NCBI GenBank assembly: GCA_009192285.1
Contig: CM018604.1
Span: forward strand, 806,001-870,000
Length of the DNA stretch: 64,000 bases
Source: Morchella semilibera
Lineage: Eukaryota > Ascomycota > Pezizomycetes > Pezizales > Morchellaceae
Reading direction: 5' to 3'
The notes under the pieces were generated by a model, which worked only from the letters and a program-made list of their open reading frames with translations, did not search any database and was not told the origin of the DNA. Below, in pieces: positions 13,134 to 25,718 of the stretch. The position numbers and the translations under genes were made by a program. The stretch's first letter is position 1, and the number at the start of each line of letters is the position of its first letter.

Positions 13134-15700
13134 TCAGTACCCGTCTAGTTCCCTTTGTGCATGAGCCTGAGCGGCTGCAGCCTTCTCAGCAAGTTTCTCA
13201 TCCCTAGCTTTGGCTGCCTCAGTGCCCTCGTCTGAGCATGGTTCCTTGAACCAATCGTGTTTCAATGCTTCTTTTGCTGTGATACGCTTGCTTGGGTCGT
13301 ACACAAATATTCTTTTAAGGAGATCAAGAAACTGCTTGTTAAAACGAGTATTGGGGGGTATTATATCCTATTATAAAGTTAGGAGAAATGGTAAAAATGG
13401 TAAAGGGTAACATACCTGTAAGCTTTTCATAGCGTTGACGTATTTCTTACTAGCTCTGGTGGTCTCGTTATTTGGATAATCCAGCCGTGCACCTTTAAAG
13501 TACCTACAAATATCCAGTCAGGATTTTCTCCCAATTTAATGTTTTGCTAAAAAAAAAATAGCTAATTCAGGGTCTTTTGGTGGCGGGGAGAAAGCCCGAG
13601 TTAAGGGAAAAATAGGACTTACTTCCCGATCAGGGCAGATGAATGATTGCTGTTACCATTTCTCCCCAAAACAGACCTCACTAGTCTTGTGTCAATCTTT
13701 TGGGCACATACAGCTTGCATCATGGCCAGGTGCTCAAGATTATCGTGGGTCTGGAACAGAGCATCCCCAGTATAGAACTCAACCAATATACAACCTATGC
13801 TCCACAGATCGCATGGGAAGCTCCATCCCAGCCCCAGTATAATCTCTGGAGCACGGTAGTGGCGAGTAGAGACAACGCTTGAATGATATTCGTCGTCAAA
13901 AGTTGCTGATCCAAAATCGATAAGTCGAATATCAGTGTCCAGAAGAACCCTACGAGAACGGCCTTGTCTCTGTGTGGTAGTTGAGGATGAGGGAATTGGT
14001 CGGTTATATGCATAGTTTATAAAAGCATTGTGTACCAAAAGAATATTCTCGGGCTTGAGGTCGGTGTGGATCAAGTTTAGGTCATGAAGGACTAGGCTCA
14101 ATCAGTTAAAACGTTCAAATAACAAGGCAGGGGAAAAAAAAAGTTCTACTTACAAGCAACACTTGTCAATAACTGACGAGCAAAGCTCTGTATATGGCTA
14201 TTTGGAAATGGTGCAAATGTATTGGCCTTTAGGAAATCGAAAACACTCATTCCAAGTAGATCCGTGACAATACCTACCCAGCATAAGCATTATACCTTAC
14301 CCAAAAATCTACCAGCCCGGCGAGATAGACCTACATATATGATTTCTGTAGTCAAAGCAATCCCGTAAATGGATACACTTATTCTTATTCTCTTTATCGT
14401 TGCAAGCTAAGGTTGATAAAACCCTTAATTCGATCCGTGAGGCATCACGGTACTTTTGGACTGACCGAATGACTTTGATGGCACATTTGGTTCTCTTGAT
14501 ACGATCGTATGCCTCAACGACTTTACCGAATGTCCCTTGCCCCAAAAGTTTTGTGATATGGTCTGCAAGCGAGCGATTGTCAATTGACGTTGGCTAGGAG
14601 ATGGGGTGTAACATGAACATACATCGTGTTGTTAGATCGGTGTCAGGTGTTATGATATAATGGCCATCATCGTCGTCAACCCTTACACCGAGATTCCGGT
14701 CATTCTACATGGTTACGTCAGCAAAGCCCCACAAAATGCGGCCCGAAAAAAAAGCAACTTCAAGTATAAAAATGCATGAAACGCCTCCTGTAGAAGGGCT
14801 CTGGACGGCTCTTGAATGCGCCGTTCAAAGGGAATAGGATATAAAAATCGCCGGGGTAACACTCACGTCTTGGACCTGCATAACATAAACGTCTTTGGCC
14901 TTTATCGGAGGTTTTGGGGGAGGGTGGTAACTCGCGAAGGCATCAAGATTGGTGTTTGCAGCTGCAGCATGACTCGCCCTAGTAACCCTTTTCCTCTTTG
15001 GACCAACGGTTGATGCTGCTGAAGCTTGAGAGTAGGAAGGCCCAGCAGTCCCAGTTGATCCCAATGATGTTGCAGCTGTTGATGAATTCCCGTTGATGCT
15101 AACAGTACTCGAATGGGTAGATAGCGTCGTTGGTGAACCATAAGCGTGTGGTGTTTGGGTTGAAGAGTACGAATGATGATCTGGGTAACCAGAATCGTAC
15201 TGTGAAGTCTTTCGTTTTTTATCTGCATGAAGGATCTGACCTCCAGAACCATTTGTAAGGTTATAATGCCCAGTCATGTGTCCTGTACGCGACGCAGTAC
15301 TGGGTTGCTGTCTGCTCCCGCCAGATGGGGCGGGTTGCGGAGGCGGGGAGTCATCTATCACAATAATCTCTTTGGGAGGACCATTTTTGAAGTATTCGTC
15401 CCAATCGACTTGTCGTTTAGGATTTTTCCTTGAGGCAGGCTGGGATCTGGAAGCCATAGCCGATGAGCACTCCGAAGAAACTGAGGAAGTTGGAGTCGCG
15501 GAGTTCGCTGTGGCTGTTGTGGAGGCCGGAGCCACCGGAGGTTGATGATATTGTAATGAAGTACTGGGGATAGGTGCGTGGCGGACTGGAAGAAGGTGAT
15601 GAGGATGTTGATGTTGGTGAGGATGGCGATGGTGATTGTAGTCGTATGTGTTAGTGAAATTGAGAGGTGGAAGGGCCGAAGCGGTAGAGGGTGTAGACAT
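13134..15700 (-). CDS. lkh1: LAMMER (CLK/Kns1/Lkh1) dual-specificity protein kinase
   Basis: Seven exons join in phase: 14867-15700, 14623-14704, 14335-14562, 14154-14273, 13623-14091, 13416-13503 and 13134-13367, giving 684 residues. The first 278 residues are a low-complexity Ser/Thr/Pro/His tail with a basic segment ([10 protein letters not shown]), typical of nuclear LAMMER kinases. The kinase domain runs from about 306 ([20 protein letters not shown]), with the ATP-binding Lys at about 335, the catalytic loop HTDLKPEN with Asp near 432, DFGSA near 480 and [11 protein letters not shown]. The LAMMER signature reads [12 protein letters not shown], with Gln at the usual Glu. These kinases phosphorylate SR-type splicing factors and transcriptional repressors and act in stress, cell-cycle and morphogenesis control. 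The start at 15700 is preferred over the in-frame ATG at 15853, whose extra residues look like translated pyrimidine-rich leader. Confidence 0.93.
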
Positions 15701-18700
15701 TTCTAGCTTGGTTGTCTTTGAAGAAGAAGGAGGAGGGGGGGGGGGTGTGGGTGGTGGGATTAGGGAAAACAGAGGAAGGAGATAAATTTCCACCTGTTGA
15801 GAACCCAACGAAGAGGAATGGGAGAAGGAGAAATAGACTATTATTGAGTGCACTGATCAGAGGCGACAGACGTAACGTAAGTTAAATTAATGAGACGGCG
15901 ACACTGTGAATCGGAGTGAGTGAGATTGTGAGCGCGAGACTGCGAGTGCCCAGTATAGAGTATGGCTGAGAACAGGTACTCAGGTAGGGCTAAGAATAAC
16001 GACGAGTGCAGAGAAAAGTCGCGTCTAAAGGGCAGACAAAAGATGAGGACCAAGGTACGGGCAAGTAATGATGAAGTATTCGGTAGGTTCGTGCGTAGCA
16101 GGTACAAGGTAGGTATGAGATATCCACGGCAAAGAACGAACGGAAATGGGGAAATGAAGGAACCTCGCGGTTTCGAAGGTATGTCAAAAGAATATTGAGT
16201 ACTGACTAACCGAAGACGTGCAACGAGAAACGAATTCCGTTGTTCTCCAAGATCCTTCTACTCGTATTTTTCTTGTCGCTTTAATTCACTGTCTATCTCT
16301 ATCTCTTGCACTAGGAAGAGACGAGGGTTAGACAGGCCCTGTATGTCGTTCCTATCGGTGGAGGTTGTAAATCTGTTCTGCACACCAGTCCCTCTTTCGT
16401 TCCTCTCACGCTCTTTCACACACACACACCTGCTGCGTGCTGCTTGCTGCCTTGCTCTTGGGAAAGACACACACTAAACTTGCGTGGGTGTGGAGCGACC
16501 CGTCGATTTTCCCAATCACATCACCTCCAATCAAGCGTGTTGAAAGGCACAGCATTACCCGTTACCTGCTGCTGCTTGCTCTTCTCGCTGTAGATTGCCC
16601 TTGCCTCACTTGAAGGTATCGCGGGGGCTGCACAAGAGGAAAAAGAGGTCTGAAAGAATAGTAAAATAAAAAATAAAATAAGAATAATAAAAAATCAATA
16701 AAGACCCTACTCTCTCCTTATTTCAGTCTCACCGGAACCCAGCTTCCTTGCCCCAAATAATAGCTAACGCTCAACATCCGTGGAATTTATTTACTATAAA
16801 TTTTGCCTAATACAGAGCTTTAGCCCCACACTCCACTGACCGAGCGGATTACCAAAGGATCTTCAATTTCATGATTTTTGGTCGCGTAGTCCCCACTTTC
16901 TGAGCGAGCCGAAACCACCGTCGTTATTGGCCGAGCAACGAAGGTGAGAGCGAAAAAAAGTCTGTGAGGGCAAAAATACTTTACATGCTTACTGTACCCC
17001 TGCCCTGGCCAGTAGTACCGGTATCGTATCAACATGTTCCTAAATTTGTAGGAATTTATCAGACGCCGTGAAACCCAGGGAGTCAAAGTTTAGTAAGGGG
17101 GATCAGAAACGGCGATAGTGTTTTGTCCGCCATCGCCATCATGATAACCCAAAGATACAATCTTAGATAGGGACTGAGTCCCAAGCTTTAAATCGTTAAA
17201 ATAACGCTATGCTTATATATTCTCGGAGATGCGCCCTCGAAAAACCAGCTACATACATGTAGCCACTAAGCTGGTCAGGCGTGATTCTATTTACCAAGCC
17301 TGAAAGGACAAGAAAAAAAAAAAAAAAGGACCGGGAGATAGTTATCAGAAACTATGATCGTTCTGGGAGGACTTGATCACGCTTCGAAAACAGTAGAAAA
17401 AGTAAAAACAGATGAGAAGGAAAAAAAAAAAGCCACATTAAAATCTCAGCCTAGGTATCGGTACGTATTTCTTTTAGGTATGTTTAACATCTGTCACCGA
17501 AAAGCTGGGACAAGACTTACCATGGATTACATATATGTAGATGATAGCAAGGTACGTTGATGTGGAAATTTATGTTGTAGCTTGCACGAGAATAATTCGG
17601 GGTTGCATGTCCTACGTGCAAGTCCTTCGGCCCGGCCATTCAGTTACGCCCGGTTTAAACTGATATATCCGAGTTGACGACGTCCAACCGTACCTTCAAG
17701 TGCCCAATATAATGCTTATTTACCCCTCACTCTTTCGCAGAGGTGTCTTGCGGATCCTGCATATCCCCCTTTCTACACATATGTACCACACGAGTGCACA
17801 CGTAAGCAAGAGAGGGTTTAGCATACCGGATGCCACAATATCTGAGTAAAAATAAAAACAGAAACAGAACCTTGAAAAAAAAAAGGCTGGACCCATGCAG
17901 CGGACTTTGCGTGAATCGATTTCAGTACATCTTTTCAACCCTATCTCGGAAACCGGAGACTCTTCCCATCGGCGATGGGGAACAAAAATGGTCCCCCATC
18001 TTGGCTTGCTGCTCAGCTATCAAAAGGGAAATGAGTTCGAAGTGTATCAAACACTGCACATAAAAAAGCTTAACAACCCATGTGGTTTCCCCTCAAAGCT
18101 TCCTGAAGATATACATAAAGCCTTGTGATCCTCTACATATTGGCTTTTTGAGCTCCTCCCTCTCAGCCTTCATGGACATGAGGCCTCTCGATTTATCATA
18201 TTAGCCCTTTAAACTGGTCACCGGAAATAGAAACGCCTCCTTCCTAAAACACCAGCACCCAAGGAACATAAAGAAATCTACAACGAATCCTTTGCTGCGG
18301 CAACAGAATGGAAGCGCGGAGGACTAGCATACGTAAAGAAAAGAGAGGAGTGCCAACCCGGTCCGATTGCCCCAATAATCCAACGCACGTGCTGCTGCGG
18401 ATCGATCTGCGCACATCCCGGAAGAAGCGAAAAAAAAAAGTATGATTTTTTGGTTGAACTGCGGTTTTCTTTTTGAGCCGGCAGTTTTTCCGGTGAGTGG
18501 CTGCACAAAGTACCCATACAGTATATACAAGTCAATTCAACATACAAGGAAGGGACCACGTAGGTATCGTAGAAAGCTTGAACAGCGACTGACGAAACAT
18601 ACCAAGAAACAAGCTTACTGGGAAGCATCGTTCTATCAGATATCCGGAGAGTTTGGTACTGTGTGAATATTGTGTGGTGGTCGAGCTACGCAAAAGTTTC

Positions 18701-20692
18701 GTGAACTTCGTTGTTGGCTTTGTAGGTACATGCATTTTTAGGGTACGTACGGCCTAAAGGCGACAGATAAGACAGATAAATGGCTATGCGTTATGCATAT
18801 TAATATAAAACTTCTAGACTGAGATATATTACGTTAAGGTGGAGGTACGTATCAAGGCAGGTACGAACGTCATGTCCAGTTTATCGTACGGTGACTGATT
18901 TTTAAAAGCAGGTCGAAATCTGGCGAGTTAATACTTATCCATGTGAAATACATTGGCAGTTTGAGAACGCGGCAGTATTATCATAGGATGTCGATAGACA
19001 ACCCAGGGATTGCGTATCAACAACGGCCCTCGAGATTCCGGTAGTATCTAGAAGGCCTTTCATTGTATTCATCACACCTAACACACACGTCGTGCGTTTA
19101 TGAAAATACCGGAATAAAAAAATGTAGATTTCTCACCTGAGTCGCCGCAGGTGTACTTTCTCTTTCTCTTACAAGATCGCCGTTCATAGTGTCGCGCTTG
19201 CTATGGAATGGGAGAGGATTGCATGATCTTCAGATCTACCACATGTGATCCAGGGCCGCTAGCATACTTGAGAAGCAAGTCGCACCCAACATCTTGCAGC
19301 AGGGGTCCCCACAACAAATAAATACGCCGCTTCATCTCGGCTTAGTTAAAAGAAGAACTGACTTCGGGGGCTTAGACGGGAATTCAGAACTCTTTCTGCC
19401 ATCATGGGACCACAGCTGAAATGCGCTTACTGCCAACTCACTCGACGACATGCAACAGACCAAAAGGGGATACTCATATCTACATGTAGGTAACCAAGTC
19501 TTGGGGACTATCAAGAATTAAAGTCTTCCAGCGTTTTTAGGAGAATACGGTCAAGATTGGGGAGCTGGAAACTGTTAAGAAGCAAAGAAAATCGCCCCGT
19601 GCTTTCAATGCCTAAGACGCCCCTCGATTCAACAGAATTATCCATCGTCCCTTGCTCTAACTATACGCCAATTCTGCACGATCACTCATTTTATCAATAC
19701 GCACAATTACATCCATGGAATTTATCCCGCTAGTTTTACAAGAGGCTAGATAGCTAGATTGTGGTCCTACGCCGTCGATCTCATTTTTCTTAGGACTGTC
19801 GAGCCTCTTACAATATGCTAAGGTCCTACTTTCACAAGCCATTTGGGAGTTGAGCGCCTAAAGAGGTATAAAGGGCTCTCACACATACCCTCAAATCCTC
19901 AATTAAGAGTTCGGGTTCAGTGCGACAGTACAGGCGATGTAGCAAGACACACGCAGGGCAATCAATAAGACGGCCTATATTTTAAGACCGGACCCGGGCC
20001 GTTCTTTCGAGAACTAGGAAAATTTAACATGGAGTGCGTACCTTCGAAGCCAGAATTTAAGTTGGGGCATGCCTAGAACTTTTGCAGTATAGTTCGGATA
20101 CTATTGAAATATGCCTTATAGCTTACCACGATAGTAGGCCCTGCCTTTCATAAGGGCTGGTATGCAACGTAGGGGAAACATATGTACTAACTAGGTAAAT
20201 ACGTCTATAACTGGGGCCGCAATCAGTTACTTAACTGTTCTGGTTCTTACACCTCCCTGGTTACATACAATGCTAGCTATAGGGTGCAGTACTGTATATA
20301 GATGTGGCTAGCAGTACCGGGTGATATCCGGTGAAGGAACTACTCCCCGAATTTGGATATCCTAAGTATCCGGAAATGCGCTTCTGAGCATAATTTGTTT
20401 ATATCCTATTCAGGATACTGAGTCACACAATAACGCCCTTTGAGAGTCATTCAGGGCCAGGGTTTTCACCTTTGTGGAGATACAGTGACGTCAGTCACGT
20501 CCCCACAAAATTTACGGAACATTGACGTAATATAACCTTGATATTATTCAGCCCTGTATCTTTAAATCTTTATTAAATAACGGGTTTCTGATACTGAACT
20601 TTTTGATATTATACTTCCGAATCTATTGTCAACCTTGAAGAAACTGTTACAGCGAACAAAACAAACCGGAAGCTCTTTACCAGCACGAAGCA
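15701..20692. other. Intergenic region upstream of the LAMMER kinase and of the small gene at 20.7 kb
   Basis: Positions 15701-16700 are the kinase promoter/leader, with an 11-base G run (15735-15745) and purine/pyrimidine-rich repeats. From there to 20.4 kb I see only short unsupported frames, A-runs (near 17312) and TACATGTA sites near 17253 and 19480. No mobile-element protein, tRNA or clear inverted repeat was found by eye. Confidence 0.5.
20486..20530. promoter_or_regulatory. Two CRE-like bZIP sites upstream of the small gene
   Basis: TGACGTCA (20486-20493) and TGACGTAA (20523-20530) lie about 165-205 bp before the ATG at 20693. The first is centred in a larger imperfect palindrome (GTGGAGATACAGTGACGTCA on the left, TCACGTCCCCAC on the right). 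CRE sites in fungi bind Atf1/AtfA or CREB-like bZIP factors linked to osmotic and oxidative stress. The sites are seen; the regulator is inferred. Confidence 0.5.
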
Positions 20693-21057
20693 ATGTCATC
20701 GTCAAGTCAGAATCGTTTGCCCACTTTAGTTAAGGGTGGGTCAGGCCTTACGAAGACACCAGCAAATACCTCTTCAGACCCCGGTTCGTCAATGCTGCAT
20801 AGCGTCAATGCTGGGCTCCATGACACACATGACCAAGCCGTATTACTCACTAGGTTTCATAAAAAAACCAGAGATAAGAATGTTTTTACTAATTGATCTT
20901 TTGATACGTCCAGAGGCCGAGTGTTGCTAAAAGCGACATGAAAACTAGCGGCACCGTTGGAGACGGAACGAAGGTTGGGCGTATGGTCAAGGAGGGGGCT
21001 GTGGATTTCATTGATAATCTGGGGCACGATAGTGTCATGGACCCGTCACAGTCATGA
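20693..21057 (+). CDS. Small hydrophilic protein, two exons, unknown function
   Basis: Exons 20693-20839 and 20914-21057 join in phase 0 into 96 residues. The 74-nt intron has donor GTATTA, a good branch site (TACTAAT near 20897) and acceptor CAG at 20911-20913. The product starts MSSSSQNRLPTLVKGGSG and ends GAVDFIDNLGHDSVMDPSQS. It is Ser/Thr/Gly-rich at the N-terminus with no signal peptide or membrane segment, and probably largely disordered; the second half is charged and looks more ordered. I do not recognise the family. The start context, in-phase intron with branch point, and bZIP sites upstream support a real, possibly stress-regulated gene. It is easily missed because neither exon alone exceeds about 50 codons before the splice. 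Confidence 0.65.
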
Positions 21058-24000
21058 GGGATCAATAGTACGCTTCCTCATATTGCATTTTAGAACTTGG
21101 CTAATCTAATAAATAGGTGCATATAGGATGCATACGGCTGGCACGTTGGCATTTAATGTGAAAGATAGTTTTGTACATCACCAATGTACAATAAATCACA
21201 CATAACGAGTTAACTTCACATGAAGCCCGTTCATTATGTTATTATTTGATCGTGGAATATTGAATGAAGTTTTGGGTTGCTATACTAGTATCAAGTAATC
21301 TAGTATCAGTCCACAGAGGGGGCCCACATTATCGAGAGGAGGGCAGTATTTGGATATTTTTTATTTTCAATTACCCCAAGGGTAATACCACAAAAATCTT
21401 AAAATTGACGATCGAGTGATATTACATGATTATGAGTTATCTGCCTTGCTGATTGATTGATATCTTGTCAGGCTTGTTAATAGATAGAAAGGGAAGGGAG
21501 CTATTATAAGGACTTGAATTATCAGGACCGGGGGCGGGGGTTATAGGAGAGGGTGGTTTCCTCCTCCGCGTATTAACTTCCGAGTCTACGTATGAGTTAT
21601 CAATCAATCAATCAACTCCCGAGTCTGATCATTGGATAGAAAATGTTAGTACCAGTAATACATACATCGAGAATCTAATATATATACGTGTGTTTATCTA
21701 TCTATATTTAAAAACACTACATACTTTACACGGGAGTTGAGTCAGAAGTTCGCACTTGCGTAGTGGAGGAAAGCGCTAGTAGAGATGTGGCTCCTGTTAC
21801 CACAATACCTACACTACACCCCCGCATCTCACTCCCTTGAACAGTTTTACGCCATCAAAAGCCACTATTCTCTGATCTTTGTCCGGTAATCCTCTATCCC
21901 TTCATTATCACAACTGAAAGGCATGGTAGTGTTATGTTGTCATGATATTCCGAGCTTATGTCCTCGTTTGTAGCGAAGAAATCACCGCCCTCACCTGCAG
22001 TGGGTTGGTAGTCACGAGTGTTAGTCGGGTTAACTTAGATACTATAGCCCAAATATCCGCCTTAAATTTGTTAATCTAGGACCTAGTCTGATTCAGCCCA
22101 TACGGTGTGATGTTTGAGATAATGTGGTGGTGGTGGTGGTGGTGGTGGTGGTGGTGACTGGGATATTGCGTTTATTGAACTACACTACCAAAAGAAACAC
22201 CGATCGGGTCTGGGAACGACCAGCCAGAACCCTAAATTCTGGATACATACAGTATAAGGAGAATAACTTCATGCGCTGAAATCCATTAAGCCCTAACATT
22301 TCGCCAAGCTCCTCTCTGATTTCCTTACGCCAACTGGAGGCCAGGAACTGATTTAAGGTATGAATAATCCTAGGGCATATTACATACACGACCTCCGGCC
22401 GCATATGTAATCGTCAGTTCAAGAAACCGCTGACACTTAAGGATCCAGAAAACTCACAGCCCTGTTCAATGCAATGATGTGAAATAAACATCTTCGCACG
22501 TAGTCGGGGCCACCTACCACTGCACGGCATGTTGGGCCCTCCTTGCTCGCATGAGGTTGTAGTTTTGGAAGAGAAGAAATATTTACCTTGATCAGAGGGT
22601 TATTATATAGTGATTGAGGTTTGCCAATGTATATGTGTGTCGTCTCCCTTAACACGCCCGATTCTTTGTCTACTGATAGCTGTAACCCGCAAGACCACAG
22701 AAACCTTTTGTGATGACAGAGATACCCGACTATTCTATTTAGATAGACTAGATAACTCGACCATATCGCCCCCGGTAGAGAAGTATTAATCTACCCAGCT
22801 TATATATACTTTAGTATTATAAATTATTGGATGCCTGCAGTAAGGAAATACCGGGCTAAGCCTTTATCAAGATGAATTATTTGTCTTAAAAAATCTAGAC
22901 CTGATCATCACTCATTGTTTGAATACACTGCAATATTGTTATGATAGCGAATTACGTGCTGATGTGTCGCGATCGCTAAACAATTTACCTGGATTTTTGA
23001 ACATCATCTCTAGATGATATTAGTTCGCACATGGGTATTATATGTGCCCGAGGACGTGGCGAGGCTTATTACTCTGATTCGGGCTGTAGGTACTCAGTAA
23101 GCATGGATACCGACCGTCACACTCTTAGCCTCTATCCAGAGTAACTAATATAATGGGTCATGAGATTAGTATAACTCCAAACTCAGCTCCATTACTTCAT
23201 GATATTATGGTGACAGTACGCAGTAGCACTCACGTAATTACTACAAACACATGTCTCCTGGAAGTAGGGATCGGAAACAAGTACGCATTTTACAAGTGTT
23301 GTATTGGAATAATTCAATGATATCATACATACATACCTGCACGGACCTTACTCAGAATTATTGGGCGCAGTTGGCGCCCCGGGTGTTCGGTCTTTCTCTG
23401 AAAACAGAATACCTCCTTTGAATCGAATTGTAGCTTGTACCTCGACTGCCTCAGGCACAAAACCCCAAACTAAAACCCTGCACAATGTCTGTCTCTTTGA
23501 CACTCACCTCCACCAGGAGGTTAAAAAATGCGTGATACCTGACGATAGACCTCCAAAGTTGAGGTTTGATTTTTTCCTCCCTGGGTGGGCTTGCCCTGTT
23601 TAGGCTTATCGCTGTATCAATGTCAATTCTGTATTTTACCACATTATGGTACCTACCTAAAAGTGCAGTTTGATATCAACGTGTGGCCTAAAGTAGTAAT
23701 CTGCGCGTGCGCTCGGTACCAAAGTTCCCTGGGGGAAAAAAAGCACTTATAAGCCTCATGATTACTCTTGTGTGCCGTCCTCCTGAATATTGACTCCATG
23801 AAATCGATGGGAAACTGTATGGCAACGTTAAAACACCCTGCATACATGTATTCACGTTACACAAACCCTTACCCCAGAACCCCCTAGATTTCCTTATCAA
23901 GAGGTTTAGGACGCACGGCTCTAGAGCGTGCACTACGATATCCACATGTTTGAGGGAATCTCAGTACAAGACTCGTAGGGGATTCAGCATCGGACGTTTC

Positions 24001-24784
24001 ATATTCGAAGCCCTTTGGTGTTTTGCGGTTTGGCTATCTAACTTTATGTACTCCTCGAAGCCTATATGTATGCAGGGATGAGCATAAGACATGCCCGTGG
24101 AACATAAGTCGAGCCTCACATTGGAGCGGGGATTCACTAACATGCTTAAAATTTAACCAATGTTTGTCACACGAGATGAGGGTTAAGGATCGGTATCGTA
24201 TGAGTGCGAAATGTGAGATGCTACTGCATGTATCTACCGTAGAGGGTAGAGTTCACAAGGTCCCACAACTGGGAGTAATAAAAACTATACTCTAGGTATT
24301 CGCTAACTAAAGATTAACTTGCTGTTTTTTGGTATTAGATTTCGTAGATACTAATCACTGTCAACAGCTGCGAAATCGCATTGAGTAAAAATCATTCGGA
24401 TCCAATATTCAGTGATCTTCCGGGTTGGTGGAAGTTTGGCTTAGACATTTTTCCTGTTAAGGTTCCAGCGCTGTATCAGCTTAGTATTGTGGCCCAGTAC
24501 TGCAGTTGGGCCAAATGTGGCCGGTAAACTCGGGGTTTGGGGTTTCGAAATAATTTTTAGCGCCGTTTTGAAGAACCCGGTGGGGCCTATGCGCTCCAGA
24601 CAGCCACAAGTGATGGATACTACGAGATCGCCAGATATTACATAAAATGCTTATATCTCAGTAGTCGCCCGACATTTAACGCACACTGGATCGAAACGGC
24701 CCAATATAATATCAGTCGCAGCTTTGGATTTAGCTTGAACCAATCAAAAGAAACAGAACAGAAACCAAATCAACAACTTAACAG
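21058..24784. other. Intergenic, no gene seen
   Basis: AT-rich DNA with a (GTG)11 microsatellite (22124-22156), a pair of 10-bp direct repeats ATGAGTTATC (near 21431 and 21592) around GATT/AATC tetranucleotide runs, and a TACATGTA near 23844. Short frames lack homology cues. The last 300 bp is the promoter/leader of the next gene. Confidence 0.5.
22124..22156. repeat. (GTG)11 microsatellite
   Basis: Eleven uninterrupted GTG units in intergenic DNA. Confidence 0.95.
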
Positions 24785-25718
24785 ATGCTCGAGAGGAGCT
24801 TGAGTGCAACCGGAGGAAACATACCGGTTCCTAGCTATTATACCGGTCTAGGTATTAATTATTTACCAACAGACACGAAAGATAGTGGTTCGACTCACTC
24901 GGGTGACTTTCCATCATTAGAAAAAAGACTTCCAAATTTTCCAACTACTGCAAGTTTCGATTCGATAGTTCCTTCGTTACAACAGAGTGTTCCGCTACCA
25001 AGAAACACTCGAACAACTAACGAGACTCGTTCGTTATATATTTCTCGGTGTCGCTTTTTCATACGGCTGTTTTCGACATTTGCTTCAGTGGGGGTAGTAG
25101 CTGGGATTGCTAGTGCATATGTGGAGTATTATCAGACAAAGGATAGTGGGCTTCTTTATGCCGGGCAAGATATATGGCCTGAGTATTTGGATATGAGGCC
25201 AAGCGATACATTATTGGCTGTAGGTTGTGTCACATCTTTCTTCAGCGGCGGGCTTCTGATAGCTGGAATGTTTCCAAAGGTTAGTTCTCTTCGTGCATTC
25301 GTGGAAGAGTGCCATTTACTAAGGACCACTCACTTACTTAGATACGACATGTAACACGACTCAGTGATATTTTGTCGCTTGTTGTTGCTGCAATTGGGTT
25401 ACCGCTGGCGGTTTTTGGCGCTTGTTTTCTTTACTGGTATAACAACAACTTCCACACATTCTGGACATGGTCTTGTGACAACAAAAAGATAGATCACCCA
25501 GACGCTCAATTCAAGGTGGTTTGCGGCGAAATAGTATGCTACCAATATCCTGAAACTGCATTTCATCAGCTCCATTGCTTACCAAAGTTATTATAAAGGG
25601 GTTTGCATTCACAATGAGTTGGCTAGTCGCTGCTGCGGAGTCTTTGATGATTGTCAACGTTATTGTTGGCTGCATTATAGTCAAGAGAACAAATGGTGGA
25701 ACCAGGTTAGGCGTATAA
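24785..25718 (+). CDS. Four-helix membrane protein, unknown function
   Basis: Proposed exons 24785-25279, 25342-25533 and 25599-25718 give 268 residues; the first junction (AAG/GTTAGT to TTAG/ATA) and the second (ATA/GTATGC to AAAG/GGG) are both phase 0. The first ~90 residues are Ser/Thr-rich and probably cytosolic. Four hydrophobic segments follow: FSTFASVGVVAGIASAYVEY, LLAVGCVTSFFSGGLLIAGMF, ILSLVVAAIGLPLAVFGACF and AAAESLMIVNVIVGCIIV. The loop between helices 3 and 4 carries two Cys and Trp/Asp residues (TFWTWSCDNKKIDHPDAQFK), as in many fungal tetraspan proteins with an extracellular disulfide. The last acceptor (AAAG) is weak, so the final exon is the least sure part. No family name can be assigned. 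Confidence 0.65.

Noticed and set aside
13639-14013. Open frames overlapping the LAMMER kinase exon in other frames
   Set aside because: Shadows of the well-supported kinase exon.
21431-21605. 10-bp direct repeats ATGAGTTATC around GATT/AATC runs
   Set aside because: No terminal repeats, tail or boundaries, so an insertion cannot be supported.
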